This document shows positions 16,333 through 25,011 of a stretch of DNA of 64,000 bases, one piece after another (positions within the stretch are counted from its first letter, which is position 1; the number at the start of each line of letters is the position of its first letter). The DNA is from Ancylomarina sp. DW003. Its GTDB lineage: Bacteria > Bacteroidota > Bacteroidia > Bacteroidales > Marinifilaceae. The translations under genes were made by a program, and so were the position numbers. The notes under the pieces were generated by a model, which searched no databases, had not been told where the DNA came from, and was given only the letters and a program-made list of their open reading frames with translations. Where the stretch lies: positions 124,001 to 188,000 of the forward strand of contig NZ_JAKJSD010000003.1 in assembly GCF_029029505.1 (NCBI RefSeq), in the 5' to 3' direction.

Positions 16333-16962
16333 ATGAAATTGATCTGTATATCGGATACACATGGCAGGCATCGCGAAGTAGAATTGGAAGCTGCTGATAT
16401 GATTGTTCATGCTGGTGATATGAGCGAACTGGGGACTAAGGAGCAAATTCAAGATTTTATTGAATGGTTTTCTTCCCTGAATTATCAGTATAAAATTTTG
16501 GTGGCCGGTAATCATGATTTCTTTTTTGAACAAGCGACTTCGAGAGAGATCAAAAGGATGATACCCAAAGATATTACCTATTTATGCGATTCGGGAGTTG
16601 AGATTGAAGGCATAAAGTTTTGGGGATCGCCTGTTCAACCTTGGTATCACAACTGGGCGTTTAATCGCAGTCTTAAAAATATTTGCAGGCATTGGAACGA
16701 GATTCCCAATGATACCGATATTTTAATTACGCATGTCCCGCCTCAGCATATTTTGGATCAAAATAAGAGAGCAGAATCATGCGGTTGTCCACAATTAACT
16801 AAGAGAGTTAGAGATGTGAAGCCACACTATCATATTTTTGGTCACATACATGAAAGTTATGGGGTGATTGAGAAAGATGGCACAACCTATGTTAATTCGA
16901 GTAATCTGGACTTTTTATACGAATATGCAAATCAACCCATCATAATTGATGTAAATCCATAA
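16333..16962 (+). CDS. Metallophosphoesterase (calcineurin-like, MPPED/UPF0046 type)
   Basis: A 209-residue cytoplasmic phosphoesterase with the full set of metal-binding motifs in order: ISDTHG near the N-terminus, HAGDMS, GNHDFFF, ITHVPP and FGHIHESYG. The CGCPQL segment before the last motif is typical of the MPPED-like subgroup. Family members hydrolyse phosphodiesters or phosphomonoesters; substrate unknown. It lies 51 bases upstream of the Cache-CBS-DUF294 gene on the same strand and may be cotranscribed with it. Confidence 0.9.
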   Translation: MKLICISDTHGRHREVELEAADMIVHAGDMSELGTKEQIQDFIEWFSSLNYQYKILVAGNHDFFFEQATSREIKRMIPKDITYLCDSGVEIEGIKFWGSPVQPWYHNWAFNRSLKNICRHWNEIPNDTDILITHVPPQHILDQNKRAESCGCPQLTKRVRDVKPHYHIFGHIHESYGVIEKDGTTYVNSSNLDFLYEYANQPIIIDVNP

Positions 16963-17013
16963 TAAACATCTTATCTTCAAGTTCTATTTACTGTTTATAA
17001 TACACGCTTTAGT

Positions 17014-19479
17014 ATGAAGGATCTAAAAGCCAATAAGTTTATATATAGCATCGTAATACCGACACTAGTCGCTATATGTATGTTTATCGTATCGTTTTAC
17101 GTTGTAATTATCCCTTTGTTTGAGCAAAGTATGATGGATAGAAAAAAGGAAATGATAGGTGAGTTAACCAATACGGCCTGGAGTGTTTTATCCGAATATC
17201 AGGAGGCGTGTAAAAGCGGATCCATAAGCTTGGAAGAAGCAAAAAAAGCCGCTGCTGAGCAAGTTGGAAAAATGAGGTATGGGAAAGAACAGAAAGATTA
17301 TTTTTGGATTATATCGTCGAGCCCTGTTATGATTATGCATCCTTACCGATCGGATTTAAATGGCAAGGATATGTCAAACTTTGCAGATAATCATGAGAAT
17401 AAGCTATTTGTTGATGCAGCTCGTTTGGTTAAGGAGAAGGGAGAAGGAACGCTTGAATATTATTGGCAATGGAAAGACGATGCTTCTAAAATTGTACCAA
17501 AACTTTCCTATGTGAAAGGGTTTGAGGATTGGAACTGGGTGATAGGAACCGGTATTTATCTTGAGGATGTCAGATTCGAAATTAAGAATTTGAAGAAGTC
17601 CCTATTAAAGGTCTCTTTTGTTATTATTCTCCTGATGCTTATTATCTTTTTTTACATTTTAAGGGAGTCTAAGGCAATAGAAGACAAACGGGTTAAAGCT
17701 GAGGAACAACTGAGGTTATCAATCCAAAAATACAAGAGTCTGGTTGATGCTTCTACCGAGGGAACCTTAATGCTTGTGAATGGCAAGGTGGTGTTCTCAA
17801 ATATAAAATTTATAAGCTTTCTTAAGGATGAAAATGTGAACCTAATTGGAGCTGAATTTTCGAAGTTCTTTAGAAAGAATTGGGACGAAATGGTTTCGAT
17901 GATTACGAATCCTAAGAAAACATATACGTTCGAAACCGAACTGCTGAACGCAAAAGCTGGTATGCAGAATGTTGTTATATCGCTAACTCAAATAAGTCAG
18001 TCGGGACAGATTGGCTACATTATGGCCGTAAAAAATGTGACAGAAAATAAGCGCCTGAGACTGGATGCCCAGAAAATTTCAGATGATATTCAGTTGTCAT
18101 TGCAGCTCATGAACCAGCCTGTCCATAATTTGATTAATAAAAACGTGACGTGTAGCTTAAGCGATACGATTAGCGATGTTGCCAAGATGATGACAGATAA
18201 CCGATCTAAGCTGATTTGCGTAAAGGAGAAAGAAGATATTATTGGTGTTGTTACTGATACCGATTTGAGAAGAAGGGTGTTGGCAAAAAACGAGGATGCT
18301 GATAAGCCGATTTATTCAGTGATGAGCTCACCGGTAAAATCTATTAACCAGGATGCACTCTTATACGAGGCTGTTTTACTTTTTGAACAAAAAGATATTA
18401 CACACTTGTTGATTGAAAACAATTACGGGGTTATTATTGGAAATATCAGTAGTAAGCAATGTTTGGAAATGCAGCGCAATTCTTTAAGTTATTTAATTCG
18501 TGAGATTAATGCTTGTTTTGTCATTAGTGATCTGAAACTTATCTATGATAAACTTCCCGTATTGATCCAAGCCATTTTTACCAGCACCGATAATATAAGT
18601 AGTATTTCTCGTACCATTACTTCCATAGCTGATGCAATTAACACGAGAGTTATCGAATTAGCCTTGAGTGAAGTGGGAGAGCCGCCATGTGAATTTGCTT
18701 TTGTGGCTATGGGTAGTGAAGGACGCGGAGAGCAGACCTTAAAAACGGATCAGGATAATGCTCTGATATTTGAGGTGCATACCGAAGAGAATAAAGATTA
18801 TTTTTTACGCTTATCGGAGATTGTAAATGAAAACTTACATGCCATTGGTTACGCCCGATGCAAAGGCGATTTGATGGCTGGAAATCCGGAGTGGTGTAAT
18901 GATATTAATGTCTGGAAAGCTTATTTCTCAAATTGGATCAATAAGCCGGACATGTCAAATGTATTGGATAGTTCCATATTTTTCGATTTACGATTAATCT
19001 ATGGTGACATCAGGCTGGTGGATGAACTGTTTAAACATGTGAATGAAACTTTACAAGGAAATCTAAGCTTCTTTAATCAGTTAACAAAAACTGTGATTCG
19101 ACAAAAGCCGAGTACCGATAAGAAAAAGGTGGACGTAAAGCAATTTCTTGTGCCCATTATTGGTTATTTACGAATTCAGGCTCTTTATCATGCAATACCC
19201 GAAACGAATAGTTTGCAACGCTTAAATCAGTTAATGGCTCTTGATGTAATTCCTGAAAAAAGGGGAGAGGAAATTGAAAGAATGTATAACTTCCTAATGC
19301 ATTTACGCATTAAGTGGCAGGTTGATTTGCTTTTGGATAATGACTTACCTGAGAATTCTGTATTATTGAAAAATCTGACTGATATAGATAAACTGACTTT
19401 AAAATCGATAGGAAGTGAAATTTCAAAACTTCAGGATGATTTACAGAGATCCTTTAAAATATCAGAATTTCAGCAGTAA
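17014..19479 (+). CDS. Membrane sensor: Cache - PAS - two CBS - DUF294 nucleotidyltransferase-like protein
   Basis: An 821-residue sensor. TM1 is at about residues 11-33 and TM2 near 197-216. Between them lies a periplasmic single Cache domain (YFWIISSSPVMIMHPYRSDL, then GFEDWNWVIGTGIY). A PAS-like domain (about 235-350) follows, then a CBS pair (about 375-490) with VVTDTDLRRRV. Next is a DUF294/GlnD-type nucleotidyltransferase core with FVAMGSEGRGEQTLKTDQDN (about 565-585), in which GSxxRxE and DQDN are the catalytic signatures. The C-terminal DUF294_C domain follows. CBS-DUF294 proteins are predicted signalling nucleotidyltransferases; fusion to a Cache-PAS sensor suggests ligand-controlled nucleotidyl transfer. 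Partner unknown. Confidence 0.88.
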   Translation: MKDLKANKFIYSIVIPTLVAICMFIVSFYVVIIPLFEQSMMDRKKEMIGELTNTAWSVLSEYQEACKSGSISLEEAKKAAAEQVGKMRYGKEQKDYFWIISSSPVMIMHPYRSDLNGKDMSNFADNHENKLFVDAARLVKEKGEGTLEYYWQWKDDASKIVPKLSYVKGFEDWNWVIGTGIYLEDVRFEIKNLKKSLLKVSFVIILLMLIIFFYILRESKAIEDKRVKAEEQLRLSIQKYKSLVDASTEGTLMLVNGKVVFSNIKFISFLKDENVNLIGAEFSKFFRKNWDEMVSMITNPKKTYTFETELLNAKAGMQNVVISLTQISQSGQIGYIMAVKNVTENKRLRLDAQKISDDIQLSLQLMNQPVHNLINKNVTCSLSDTISDVAKMMTDNRSKLICVKEKEDIIGVVTDTDLRRRVLAKNEDADKPIYSVMSSPVKSINQDALLYEAVLLFEQKDITHLLIENNYGVIIGNISSKQCLEMQRNSLSYLIREINACFVISDLKLIYDKLPVLIQAIFTSTDNISSISRTITSIADAINTRVIELALSEVGEPPCEFAFVAMGSEGRGEQTLKTDQDNALIFEVHTEENKDYFLRLSEIVNENLHAIGYARCKGDLMAGNPEWCNDINVWKAYFSNWINKPDMSNVLDSSIFFDLRLIYGDIRLVDELFKHVNETLQGNLSFFNQLTKTVIRQKPSTDKKKVDVKQFLVPIIGYLRIQALYHAIPETNSLQRLNQLMALDVIPEKRGEEIERMYNFLMHLRIKWQVDLLLDNDLPENSVLLKNLTDIDKLTLKSIGSEISKLQDDLQRSFKISEFQQ

Positions 19480-19692
19480 GAATTGATAAGATTTAGAATG
19501 GCTGTTGGATTTAATTTGGCAAGCTTTTCTTCTGTTATAATTCTGTATTGATCTGAATATCTGAACCTATCAATAAGTGTAAATCCGATCATTAATTATT
19601 GTGTCAATTAATATGAAAAAATACTGGTAGAACATGCTTGTTTGTTTCAAAAAATAGTTTGTTTTGTAGTGTTAAATATTAAAATATCAATC

Positions 19693-20208
19693 ATGATTAG
19701 AAAATACCTTCGGTTAATTGTTGCCGGAATTTTATTTTTAGGATCCATTTACCTTTTTATTGAGGGTATGGTGTCATTGGGCGTATGGTCTGTTTTGGTT
19801 TCAGGTTTCTTCGTTTTATTTCACTTTAAGAATATAATGAATCTAATGGCTTTCTATTTTGTAAGAAAAAACAGATTCGATAAAGCTGCAGGTGTATTGG
19901 AACGTGTAAAACATCCGGAAAGGATGATAAAAGGACAGGAAGCCTACTATTACTACCTAACAGCATTAACGGAATCTCAGAAACACAATAATTCAAAGGC
20001 AGAGAAAAGCTTTAAAAAGGCATTGAATACTGGTTTGAGAATGAAAAATGATCAGGCAATTGCAAAATTGAATTTATCAGGAATATACCTGTCTCAGAGA
20101 AATAAAAAATTAGCATCTTATTATTTGAAGGAAGCTAAGAAGCTGGATAAACAAAAGCTATTGACAGCTCAAGCAAGAGAGATAGAAGCAATGATGAAGC
20201 GAATTTAA
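19693..20208 (+). CDS. Small membrane protein with TPR-like helices
   Basis: A 171-residue protein. Start ATG 19693 (MIRKYLRLIVAGILFLGSIY) is preferred over an upstream TTG at 19642 that would add an uncharged, unconserved stretch. Two membrane segments (about residues 8-45) are followed by a soluble helical region with TPR character (KGQEAYYYYLTALTESQKHN, AEKSFKKALNTGLRMKND, SGIYLSQRNKKLASYYL). No known function; it resembles small membrane-tethered TPR proteins common in Bacteroidota. It is monocistronic with a strong terminator behind it. Confidence 0.75.
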   Translation: MIRKYLRLIVAGILFLGSIYLFIEGMVSLGVWSVLVSGFFVLFHFKNIMNLMAFYFVRKNRFDKAAGVLERVKHPERMIKGQEAYYYYLTALTESQKHNNSKAEKSFKKALNTGLRMKNDQAIAKLNLSGIYLSQRNKKLASYYLKEAKKLDKQKLLTAQAREIEAMMKRI

Positions 20209-20234
20209 GCTTCACAAATGTTTTAAAAAATATA

Positions 20235-20270
20235 AACCTGACAGGTATTTGTACTTGTCAGGTTTTTTTT
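20235..20270 (+). terminator. Terminator of the small TPR membrane protein gene
   Basis: Stem AACCTGACA/TTGTCAGGTT followed by eight T. Confidence 0.85.
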
Positions 20271-20292
20271 GTCTTAAATGATCTATGAATAA

Positions 20293-20682
20293 TTACGTAA
20301 CCCGAATAAGTTGAATATCGAATATAAGTACTGATCCGGCAGGGATAGAATCATGATCCTCAATTCCATAACCAAGATGTGCCGGCACAAGTAAAACACC
20401 CTCTCCACCTTCTTTAAAAAGCTGTATACCTTCAATCCAGCCAGGAATCACTTCTTTCATGTTAATTTCTAAACTTTCGTTTTGATCGAAAGATTCATCA
20501 TTCGTAAAATAGCCAAAGTAGGCAATGGTAATATTCGATTCAGGCCCTGGTTGTTTTCCTGCGCCTTCTTTAAACATCACATAGCATAAGCCCGATTCTG
20601 TAAATTTAGCATCAAGTTTATTGGCTTTAACGTATGCTTTAATCTCTTCTTCGTTCTGATGCTTATATCTGTACTTTTTCAT
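20293..20682 (-). CDS. FKBP-type peptidyl-prolyl cis-trans isomerase
   Basis: A 129-residue stand-alone FKBP domain without signal peptide, so cytoplasmic. Typical FKBP elements are GLCYVMFKEGAG, ITIAYFGYFTNDESFDQN, VIPGWIEGIQLFKEGGEGVLLVPAHLGYG and IPAGSVLIFDIQLI (quoted in pieces below twenty residues where continuous). Aromatic pocket residues are retained (F, W in PGW, Y in LGYG, F in IFDI). It accelerates proline isomerisation during folding. It lies 52 bases downstream of the rhodanese gene stop region in the opposite direction of no other gene; both are minus strand and separated by 66 bases, so cotranscription is possible. Confidence 0.92.
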   Translation of the reverse strand: MKKYRYKHQNEEEIKAYVKANKLDAKFTESGLCYVMFKEGAGKQPGPESNITIAYFGYFTNDESFDQNESLEINMKEVIPGWIEGIQLFKEGGEGVLLVPAHLGYGIEDHDSIPAGSVLIFDIQLIRVT

Positions 20683-20748
20683 TTTAAAAGGGTTTAAAGG
20701 TTAGAAACAAGCTTGTCTCAATGTATCTAAGATAGTGAATGTGAGTGC

Positions 20749-21240
20749 TTATCCCAAAAATTGACGCTTGAGTTTTTTCGCTACAACTTTATAGCCGACA
20801 GCTTGCCAGGCATTTAAACCTCCTTTTAACTCATAAACATTTTCGAAACCTGCTCTTATTAAATATTTAACGACATAAGGGCTTTTTACCTCTCTCTCGC
20901 AATACACCATAATGTATTGTTTCTTATCCAGGTCTTTTGTCATATATTTTAAATGGCCTTCTGCTTTAATGGGATGGGCCCCTTTAATATGTGGTGACGT
21001 TTCGTAAACGTCGTAAGGGCGAGCATCAATAATAAAAGTAGAATCGGTTTCCTCAATTAAACGGTGAAATTCTTTTGCATCAACCAAACCAGTTATGTCT
21101 CTGTATTGGGAGTAATCTCCCATATCATGATCTTCAAAGTTTGCTATTTCTTTTTCGAGTTTCGGTTTATCTTGATTATTTTGGTTGGAATGACAGCCAA
21201 AGCAGCATATGAAAACGATCAGGCTTAAGTAATATTTCAT
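20749..21240 (-). CDS. Rhodanese-domain lipoprotein
   Basis: A 163-residue protein with a short signal sequence ending in a lipobox-like CCFGC (C16 as the likely lipidated cysteine), then a rhodanese domain. FIIDARPYDVYETSPHIKGA near residue 70 is the CH2-A type entry, and VYCEREVKS contains the candidate catalytic Cys114. The end ELKGGLNAWQAVGY is classic for rhodaneses. It is predicted to be anchored in the periplasm facing the inner or outer membrane and could transfer sulfane sulfur. The substrate is unknown. It has its own -7 element upstream. Confidence 0.88.
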   Translation of the reverse strand: MKYYLSLIVFICCFGCHSNQNNQDKPKLEKEIANFEDHDMGDYSQYRDITGLVDAKEFHRLIEETDSTFIIDARPYDVYETSPHIKGAHPIKAEGHLKYMTKDLDKKQYIMVYCEREVKSPYVVKYLIRAGFENVYELKGGLNAWQAVGYKVVAKKLKRQFLG

Positions 21241-21283
21241 AAAGAGGTTAGATTAAGAGACCTTGTTATTGACTTCAAAGGCT

Positions 21284-21291
21284 CAAATATA
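21284..21291 (-). promoter_or_regulatory. -7 element for the rhodanese gene
   Basis: Minus strand TATATTTG, a full TAnnTTTG match 44 bases before the start codon; no clear -33 element. Confidence 0.45.
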
Positions 21292-21402
21292 GTAATTCGG
21301 ATGAAGATATTTGAGAATTTTAGAAGCATAAGAGAATGCAGAAAAATCTGTGTACTTTAGTAATTCTCAGTAAAACAATAAATACAGTTTAGAAGATAAA
21401 AT

Positions 21403-22257
21403 ATGAGCGATAATATTTTGCAGAATAAAGAGATCTTAGTTAAAAAAGCTTCTGGTGAAAACGAAGCTTTTGCTGTTGAAAAACTAAAGGCTTCCTTAAG
21501 AAATGCCGGAGCCGAATCAGATACGATTTCAAAAATTGTAGATGACATTATACTATGGATTTATTCAGGCGTAACCACCAGAAAAATTTATTCACGAGCC
21601 TTTAAGATATTACGTCGGGAAAGAGCTCATACGGCCATGCGTTATAGGTTAAAAGAAGCTATTATTGCCTTAGGTCCCACAGGTTACCCTTTTGAACAAT
21701 TTATAGGACAGTTGTTTCAAAGTCAGGGTTTCGATATTGAAGTTGGTGTTGTTGTCGATGGTTATTCTGTAAGCCATGAGATGGATGTAATTGCAACAAA
21801 GAAACAGGTTCAAAACTTGGTTGAATGTAAATATCACAAAGACCAAGGTAAGCAAGTGAGCGTTCAGGTTCCTCTTTATGTACGCTCTCGGGTAAATGAT
21901 ATTATTCGAAGACGTGAAGAAATGTTAGAATATCAAGGCTTAACTTTTGCAGCTTGGGTTGTAACTAACACACGTTTTTCATCTGATTCAATTACCTATG
22001 GCGAATGTAATGGCTTACATTTATTAGCATGGGATTATCCACAAAATAAAGGGTTAAAACATTGGGTAGAGGATTCTAAATTATACCCGATTACCATATT
22101 GCATAAATTAACGAAGAAGGAGAAAGATATCTTGATAAAGCAGGGGATAGTTACTTGTAAACAGTTATTGGGCGATTTAACTTGCATTGAACAATTGGAA
22201 TTAACTAAAAATAAGCAAAATGCTTTGGAGGAAGAACTTAAAGCTATTTGTTATTGA
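21403..22257 (+). CDS. ATP-cone domain fused to a Mrr-like restriction endonuclease domain
   Basis: A 284-residue protein with an unusual pairing. Residues about 10-90 match an ATP-cone (ILVKKASGENEAFAVEKLKA, ITLRRERAHTAMRYRLKEAI-like region). Residues about 95-215 form a Mrr_cat-type nuclease with E98 in PFEQF, D128 in HEMDVIAT and E141/K143 in VECKYH, the PD-(D/E)xK set. A C-terminal helical part follows. ATP-cones bind ATP/dATP allosterically in ribonucleotide reductase and NrdR, so this nuclease may be nucleotide-regulated. It is not next to a methyltransferase. Possible role in DNA repair or defence; unproven. Confidence 0.85.
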   Translation: MSDNILQNKEILVKKASGENEAFAVEKLKASLRNAGAESDTISKIVDDIILWIYSGVTTRKIYSRAFKILRRERAHTAMRYRLKEAIIALGPTGYPFEQFIGQLFQSQGFDIEVGVVVDGYSVSHEMDVIATKKQVQNLVECKYHKDQGKQVSVQVPLYVRSRVNDIIRRREEMLEYQGLTFAAWVVTNTRFSSDSITYGECNGLHLLAWDYPQNKGLKHWVEDSKLYPITILHKLTKKEKDILIKQGIVTCKQLLGDLTCIEQLELTKNKQNALEEELKAICY

Positions 22258-22324
22258 GAAATTCTGTAATTACTGCTTATATTTAAGAGTTAAAATTCTT
22301 TTATTAATTAAGCAATTAAATATC

Positions 22325-22996
22325 ATGAAGAAGCCACACTTACTACTACTGGGTATATTTTTAATGCTAAACTTCTTAGTAAGCGCTCAGCACAAAATAC
22401 AGATGATTGATATTGATCATGGCAATGGATTTTGGCAAAATGCTTATGTTCTTTATAATACAGAAACTAAAGATGCCATAATTGTTGACCCCGGTAAGAT
22501 AGATCAACAGATTGAAGATTTTGTGGAGGAAAATGGATTGAAGGTTAAGGCTATATTTAATACGCATGGGCATGGTGATCATGTTGGAGGGAATATGCAC
22601 TATAAGGATCTTTATAGAGTGGCGATATATGCGCATACAAAAGAGGCTTATATGTATAGAAAGAACAAACAATCTATTTCTTTTTTCGATGAGAATTCGG
22701 TTCCTAAAATTGATGGGTTTCATAATTTAAAGATTTATCACATACCCGGGCATACAATGGGAAGTATTGCAATGCATATTGCAGATATTCTTATTACGGG
22801 CGATACTTTGCAAAAAGAGGGCATAGGAAGCACGCCTGGCAGAACTGATGAAGAAGATGAAAAGTATACTCAAATGGAACTCAATAGTATCAGAAGCCAA
22901 TTAATGGTTTTGCCGGATAAAATACTCATATATCCCGGACATGGATACGAATCGAGTATTGGTCATGAAAGAATAAATAATTCCTGGTTGAAATAG
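22325..22996 (+). CDS. Secreted MBL-fold metallo-hydrolase
   Basis: A 223-residue metallo-beta-lactamase-fold protein with a signal peptide (MKKPHLLLLGIFLMLNFLVSA-QHK). The start at 22325 is chosen because the longer frame from 22220 overlaps the preceding gene and puts 35 residues before the signal peptide. Metal motifs are NTHGHGDHVGGN (HxHxDH), HIPGHTMGS (third-site His), ITGDTLQ (Asp) and YPGHGYESSI (last His). The fold resembles glyoxalase II-like hydrolases; substrate unknown. It is predicted periplasmic. A terminator follows. Confidence 0.88.
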   Translation: MKKPHLLLLGIFLMLNFLVSAQHKIQMIDIDHGNGFWQNAYVLYNTETKDAIIVDPGKIDQQIEDFVEENGLKVKAIFNTHGHGDHVGGNMHYKDLYRVAIYAHTKEAYMYRKNKQSISFFDENSVPKIDGFHNLKIYHIPGHTMGSIAMHIADILITGDTLQKEGIGSTPGRTDEEDEKYTQMELNSIRSQLMVLPDKILIYPGHGYESSIGHERINNSWLK

Positions 22997-23017
22997 AATA
23001 AAGAAAATTTTAAACAC

Positions 23018-23046
23018 AAAGCTGTACTGAAAAGTGCAGCTTTTAT
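23018..23046 (+). terminator. Terminator of the MBL hydrolase gene
   Basis: Ten-pair stem (AAAGCTGTAC with GTGCAGCTTT) followed by a short T run. Confidence 0.7.
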
Positions 23047-23048
23047 TA

Positions 23049-23079
23049 TTTGTGTGAATAATGAATAGCCTTATATTTG
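23049..23079 (+). promoter_or_regulatory. Promoter of the SpoU/TrmH methyltransferase gene
   Basis: TTTG (23049-23052), 19 bases, TATATTTG (23072-23079): both elements match consensus. The predicted start near 23086 lies downstream of the ATG at 23061, so translation must begin at 23103. Confidence 0.75.
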
Positions 23080-23102
23080 CGACTGAAATTATAAAGGAAA
23101 GT

Positions 23103-23567
23103 ATGATAGATACATTGGAACAAGGTTTTTTTGGAATTGGTATTCAGAATGGGAAAACACCTGAGAATTTAGGTGTGCTTTGGCGTTCAGCTCAGAATAT
23201 GGGAGCCAGCTTTATATTTACAGTTGGGAAACGCTACGCTAAACAAGCCTGCGATACGCATAAGGCGGTAGGCGCGATGCCTTATTTTCATTACGACAAT
23301 TTTGACGATTTCTATAAGCACCTACCTAAAGGTGCTATTCTTGTTGGTGTAGAATTGGATGAGAAAGCAGTTGCTTTGGAGGAGTTCCAACATCCGCGAC
23401 GTTGTGTTTATTTATTGGGTGCCGAAGATAATGGTTTAACAAAAAATGCCATTGAGAAGTCACATCATTTGGTGAAATTTGATACACGATTAAGTGTAAA
23501 TGTTTCAGTAGCCGGAAGTATTATCATGTATGATAGAAATATGAAATTGAAGTTTGGAAACTTATAG
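23103..23567 (+). CDS. SpoU/TrmH family RNA methyltransferase
   Basis: A 154-residue minimal SPOUT methyltransferase. Start MIDTLEQGFFGIGIQNGKTP at 23103 is set by the promoter at 23049-23079, which overlaps the alternative ATG 23061. Motifs are NLGVLWRSAQNMGASFIF (motif 1, with the conserved N and R), VYLLGAEDNGLTKNAIEK (motif 2, LGxExxGL) and FDTRLSVNVSVAGSIIMYD (motif 3, N-V-S-V-A). It transfers a methyl group from AdoMet to a ribose in tRNA or rRNA. The family contains TrmL-like and other enzymes and the target is not certain. Its end overlaps the next minus-strand gene by 6 bases. Confidence 0.92.
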   Translation: MIDTLEQGFFGIGIQNGKTPENLGVLWRSAQNMGASFIFTVGKRYAKQACDTHKAVGAMPYFHYDNFDDFYKHLPKGAILVGVELDEKAVALEEFQHPRRCVYLLGAEDNGLTKNAIEKSHHLVKFDTRLSVNVSVAGSIIMYDRNMKLKFGNL

Positions 23568-24785
23568 TTCAAATTCCATTTCTTTATAAGCGTCAAGCTT
23601 TTCTTTGAAAAGATGCTTTAAAGGTTCAAACGCTAACTTTTTCTTTTTAATAAAAGAAAAGCGGAACGGAGCATGTTTTTCTATCAGTCGGACGAAATCT
23701 GCACTGAAATAGGATTGGTTTTGAAAAACTGAAGCTATAAGTAGAAAACCAAAACTCCTTTGAATAAGATCATGAAATGCAATTTCATTAGGATACCAGT
23801 TTGCAAGTTTTTGATAGAATGATTTCCCCAGATAATAGGTTTTGCAAAGCAATTGATCTAGATTCCCGTATTGAATATGTCTGGAGAAGTAAGTCATTAT
23901 ACCTTCCTTATAATCATCCTGAGCATCTTGTAAATCATCCAAAATTTGAAGATAGGCTCCATATTCATATAGAAAAGAGTATTGTTTATCATTTAGTTTT
24001 CCCAGTACTAGAAAACCGTCTGCTATAACCGACGTGGCACCTTTATCAATGCAAATTTGAAAGCATTCTTCTTCAGAAAGGTATGATTCCTTGTTTAGTA
24101 ATTTCAAACTCTGAGTTTGTGCATTGTGAATTGCCAATAAACTATCATAAAGTTCAGGATAAGAATCTCTGTCAAATTCTTGTTCTATCATTTTAACCAG
24201 ATTAAAAATCTTCGATTCCAGTTCCGATTCAGCAATGACGTTCTTACCTGCTAGTCTGTTTGCAAATCGATTTGAGAAGGCTAATTTGTCATCAACGCTA
24301 ATTATAGGAGAATCAATAAGGTTATCGGTATAGGGGTAAAGTAAACTGTAGGCTAATACCGAAGGAGTTACTTTTATCTCTTTACTAAAAAAAGATTGTA
24401 AACCTAACATGACCCAAGCGTTGCGAAGAGCTTGAAAAATGGCTTCATCAGACAATTCTCTATCAAAGGTCCACGCTTTGTTTATAAAATCCTTAGTTGC
24501 AAGTAGCATCTTCTCCGAAAAGATTAAACCAAGTTGCTCATTTGAGTAAGCTAAGTTGTTTTCAAAAAAACTTTTAGATAGCTCTAATAATTTGTTTTTA
24601 TCAGGAGAATCAAGTTTTATCTCATTTTTTATAACACTCAAAAATCGATTGAATTTAATTTCCCAAATTCGTTTTTCTAAATATGAAAATTGCCTTTTTG
24701 ATTTCGGAAAACGATCAGGGCTGTTCATCCATTGAGCGGTAAATTCTGTTTCTAATAATTTGTGCAGTTCTGAATGAAGTGTCAT
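23562..24785 (-). CDS. Class 1 isoprenoid biosynthesis enzyme (trans-isoprenyl synthase fold)
   Basis: A 407-residue all-helical protein resembling squalene/phytoene- or terpene-synthase-like enzymes. The first Asp-rich motif is DNLID (residues 154-158, in LLYPYTDNLIDSP). The second is in the QILDDLQDAQDDYKEG segment near residue 285. These would chelate the magnesium ions that bind the diphosphate substrate. Length exceeds ordinary polyprenyl synthases. No other isoprenoid or carotenoid gene is nearby, so the product cannot be predicted. It is cytoplasmic and convergent with the SpoU gene. Confidence 0.72.
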   Translation of the reverse strand: MTLHSELHKLLETEFTAQWMNSPDRFPKSKRQFSYLEKRIWEIKFNRFLSVIKNEIKLDSPDKNKLLELSKSFFENNLAYSNEQLGLIFSEKMLLATKDFINKAWTFDRELSDEAIFQALRNAWVMLGLQSFFSKEIKVTPSVLAYSLLYPYTDNLIDSPIISVDDKLAFSNRFANRLAGKNVIAESELESKIFNLVKMIEQEFDRDSYPELYDSLLAIHNAQTQSLKLLNKESYLSEEECFQICIDKGATSVIADGFLVLGKLNDKQYSFLYEYGAYLQILDDLQDAQDDYKEGIMTYFSRHIQYGNLDQLLCKTYYLGKSFYQKLANWYPNEIAFHDLIQRSFGFLLIASVFQNQSYFSADFVRLIEKHAPFRFSFIKKKKLAFEPLKHLFKEKLDAYKEMEFEL

Positions 24786-24963
24786 AAAAGATTGTAGTTA
24801 GTAGTAGTCAGTATGCAAATAGACAAAAATATTATGAGATTGAAAACTAATTCTCATGTGAAAAATAGAAATGTTGAATATGAATTCTTTTAATACTCAA
24901 ATAGTATAGAATTTATCAATATCTGTAAAGAATAATTCGATTGGAATAGACCAGATTATTTTT

Positions 24964-24992
24964 TTTGTTCAAGATAAAGTCTCGTATCTTTA
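24964..24992 (+). promoter_or_regulatory. Promoter of the copper-uptake pair
   Basis: TTTG (24964-24967), 17 bases, TATCTTTA (24985-24992), one base off TAnnTTTG, 19 bases before the TTG start at 25012. Confidence 0.5.
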
Positions 24993-25011
24993 ATTAACTA
25001 AACAGACAGTT

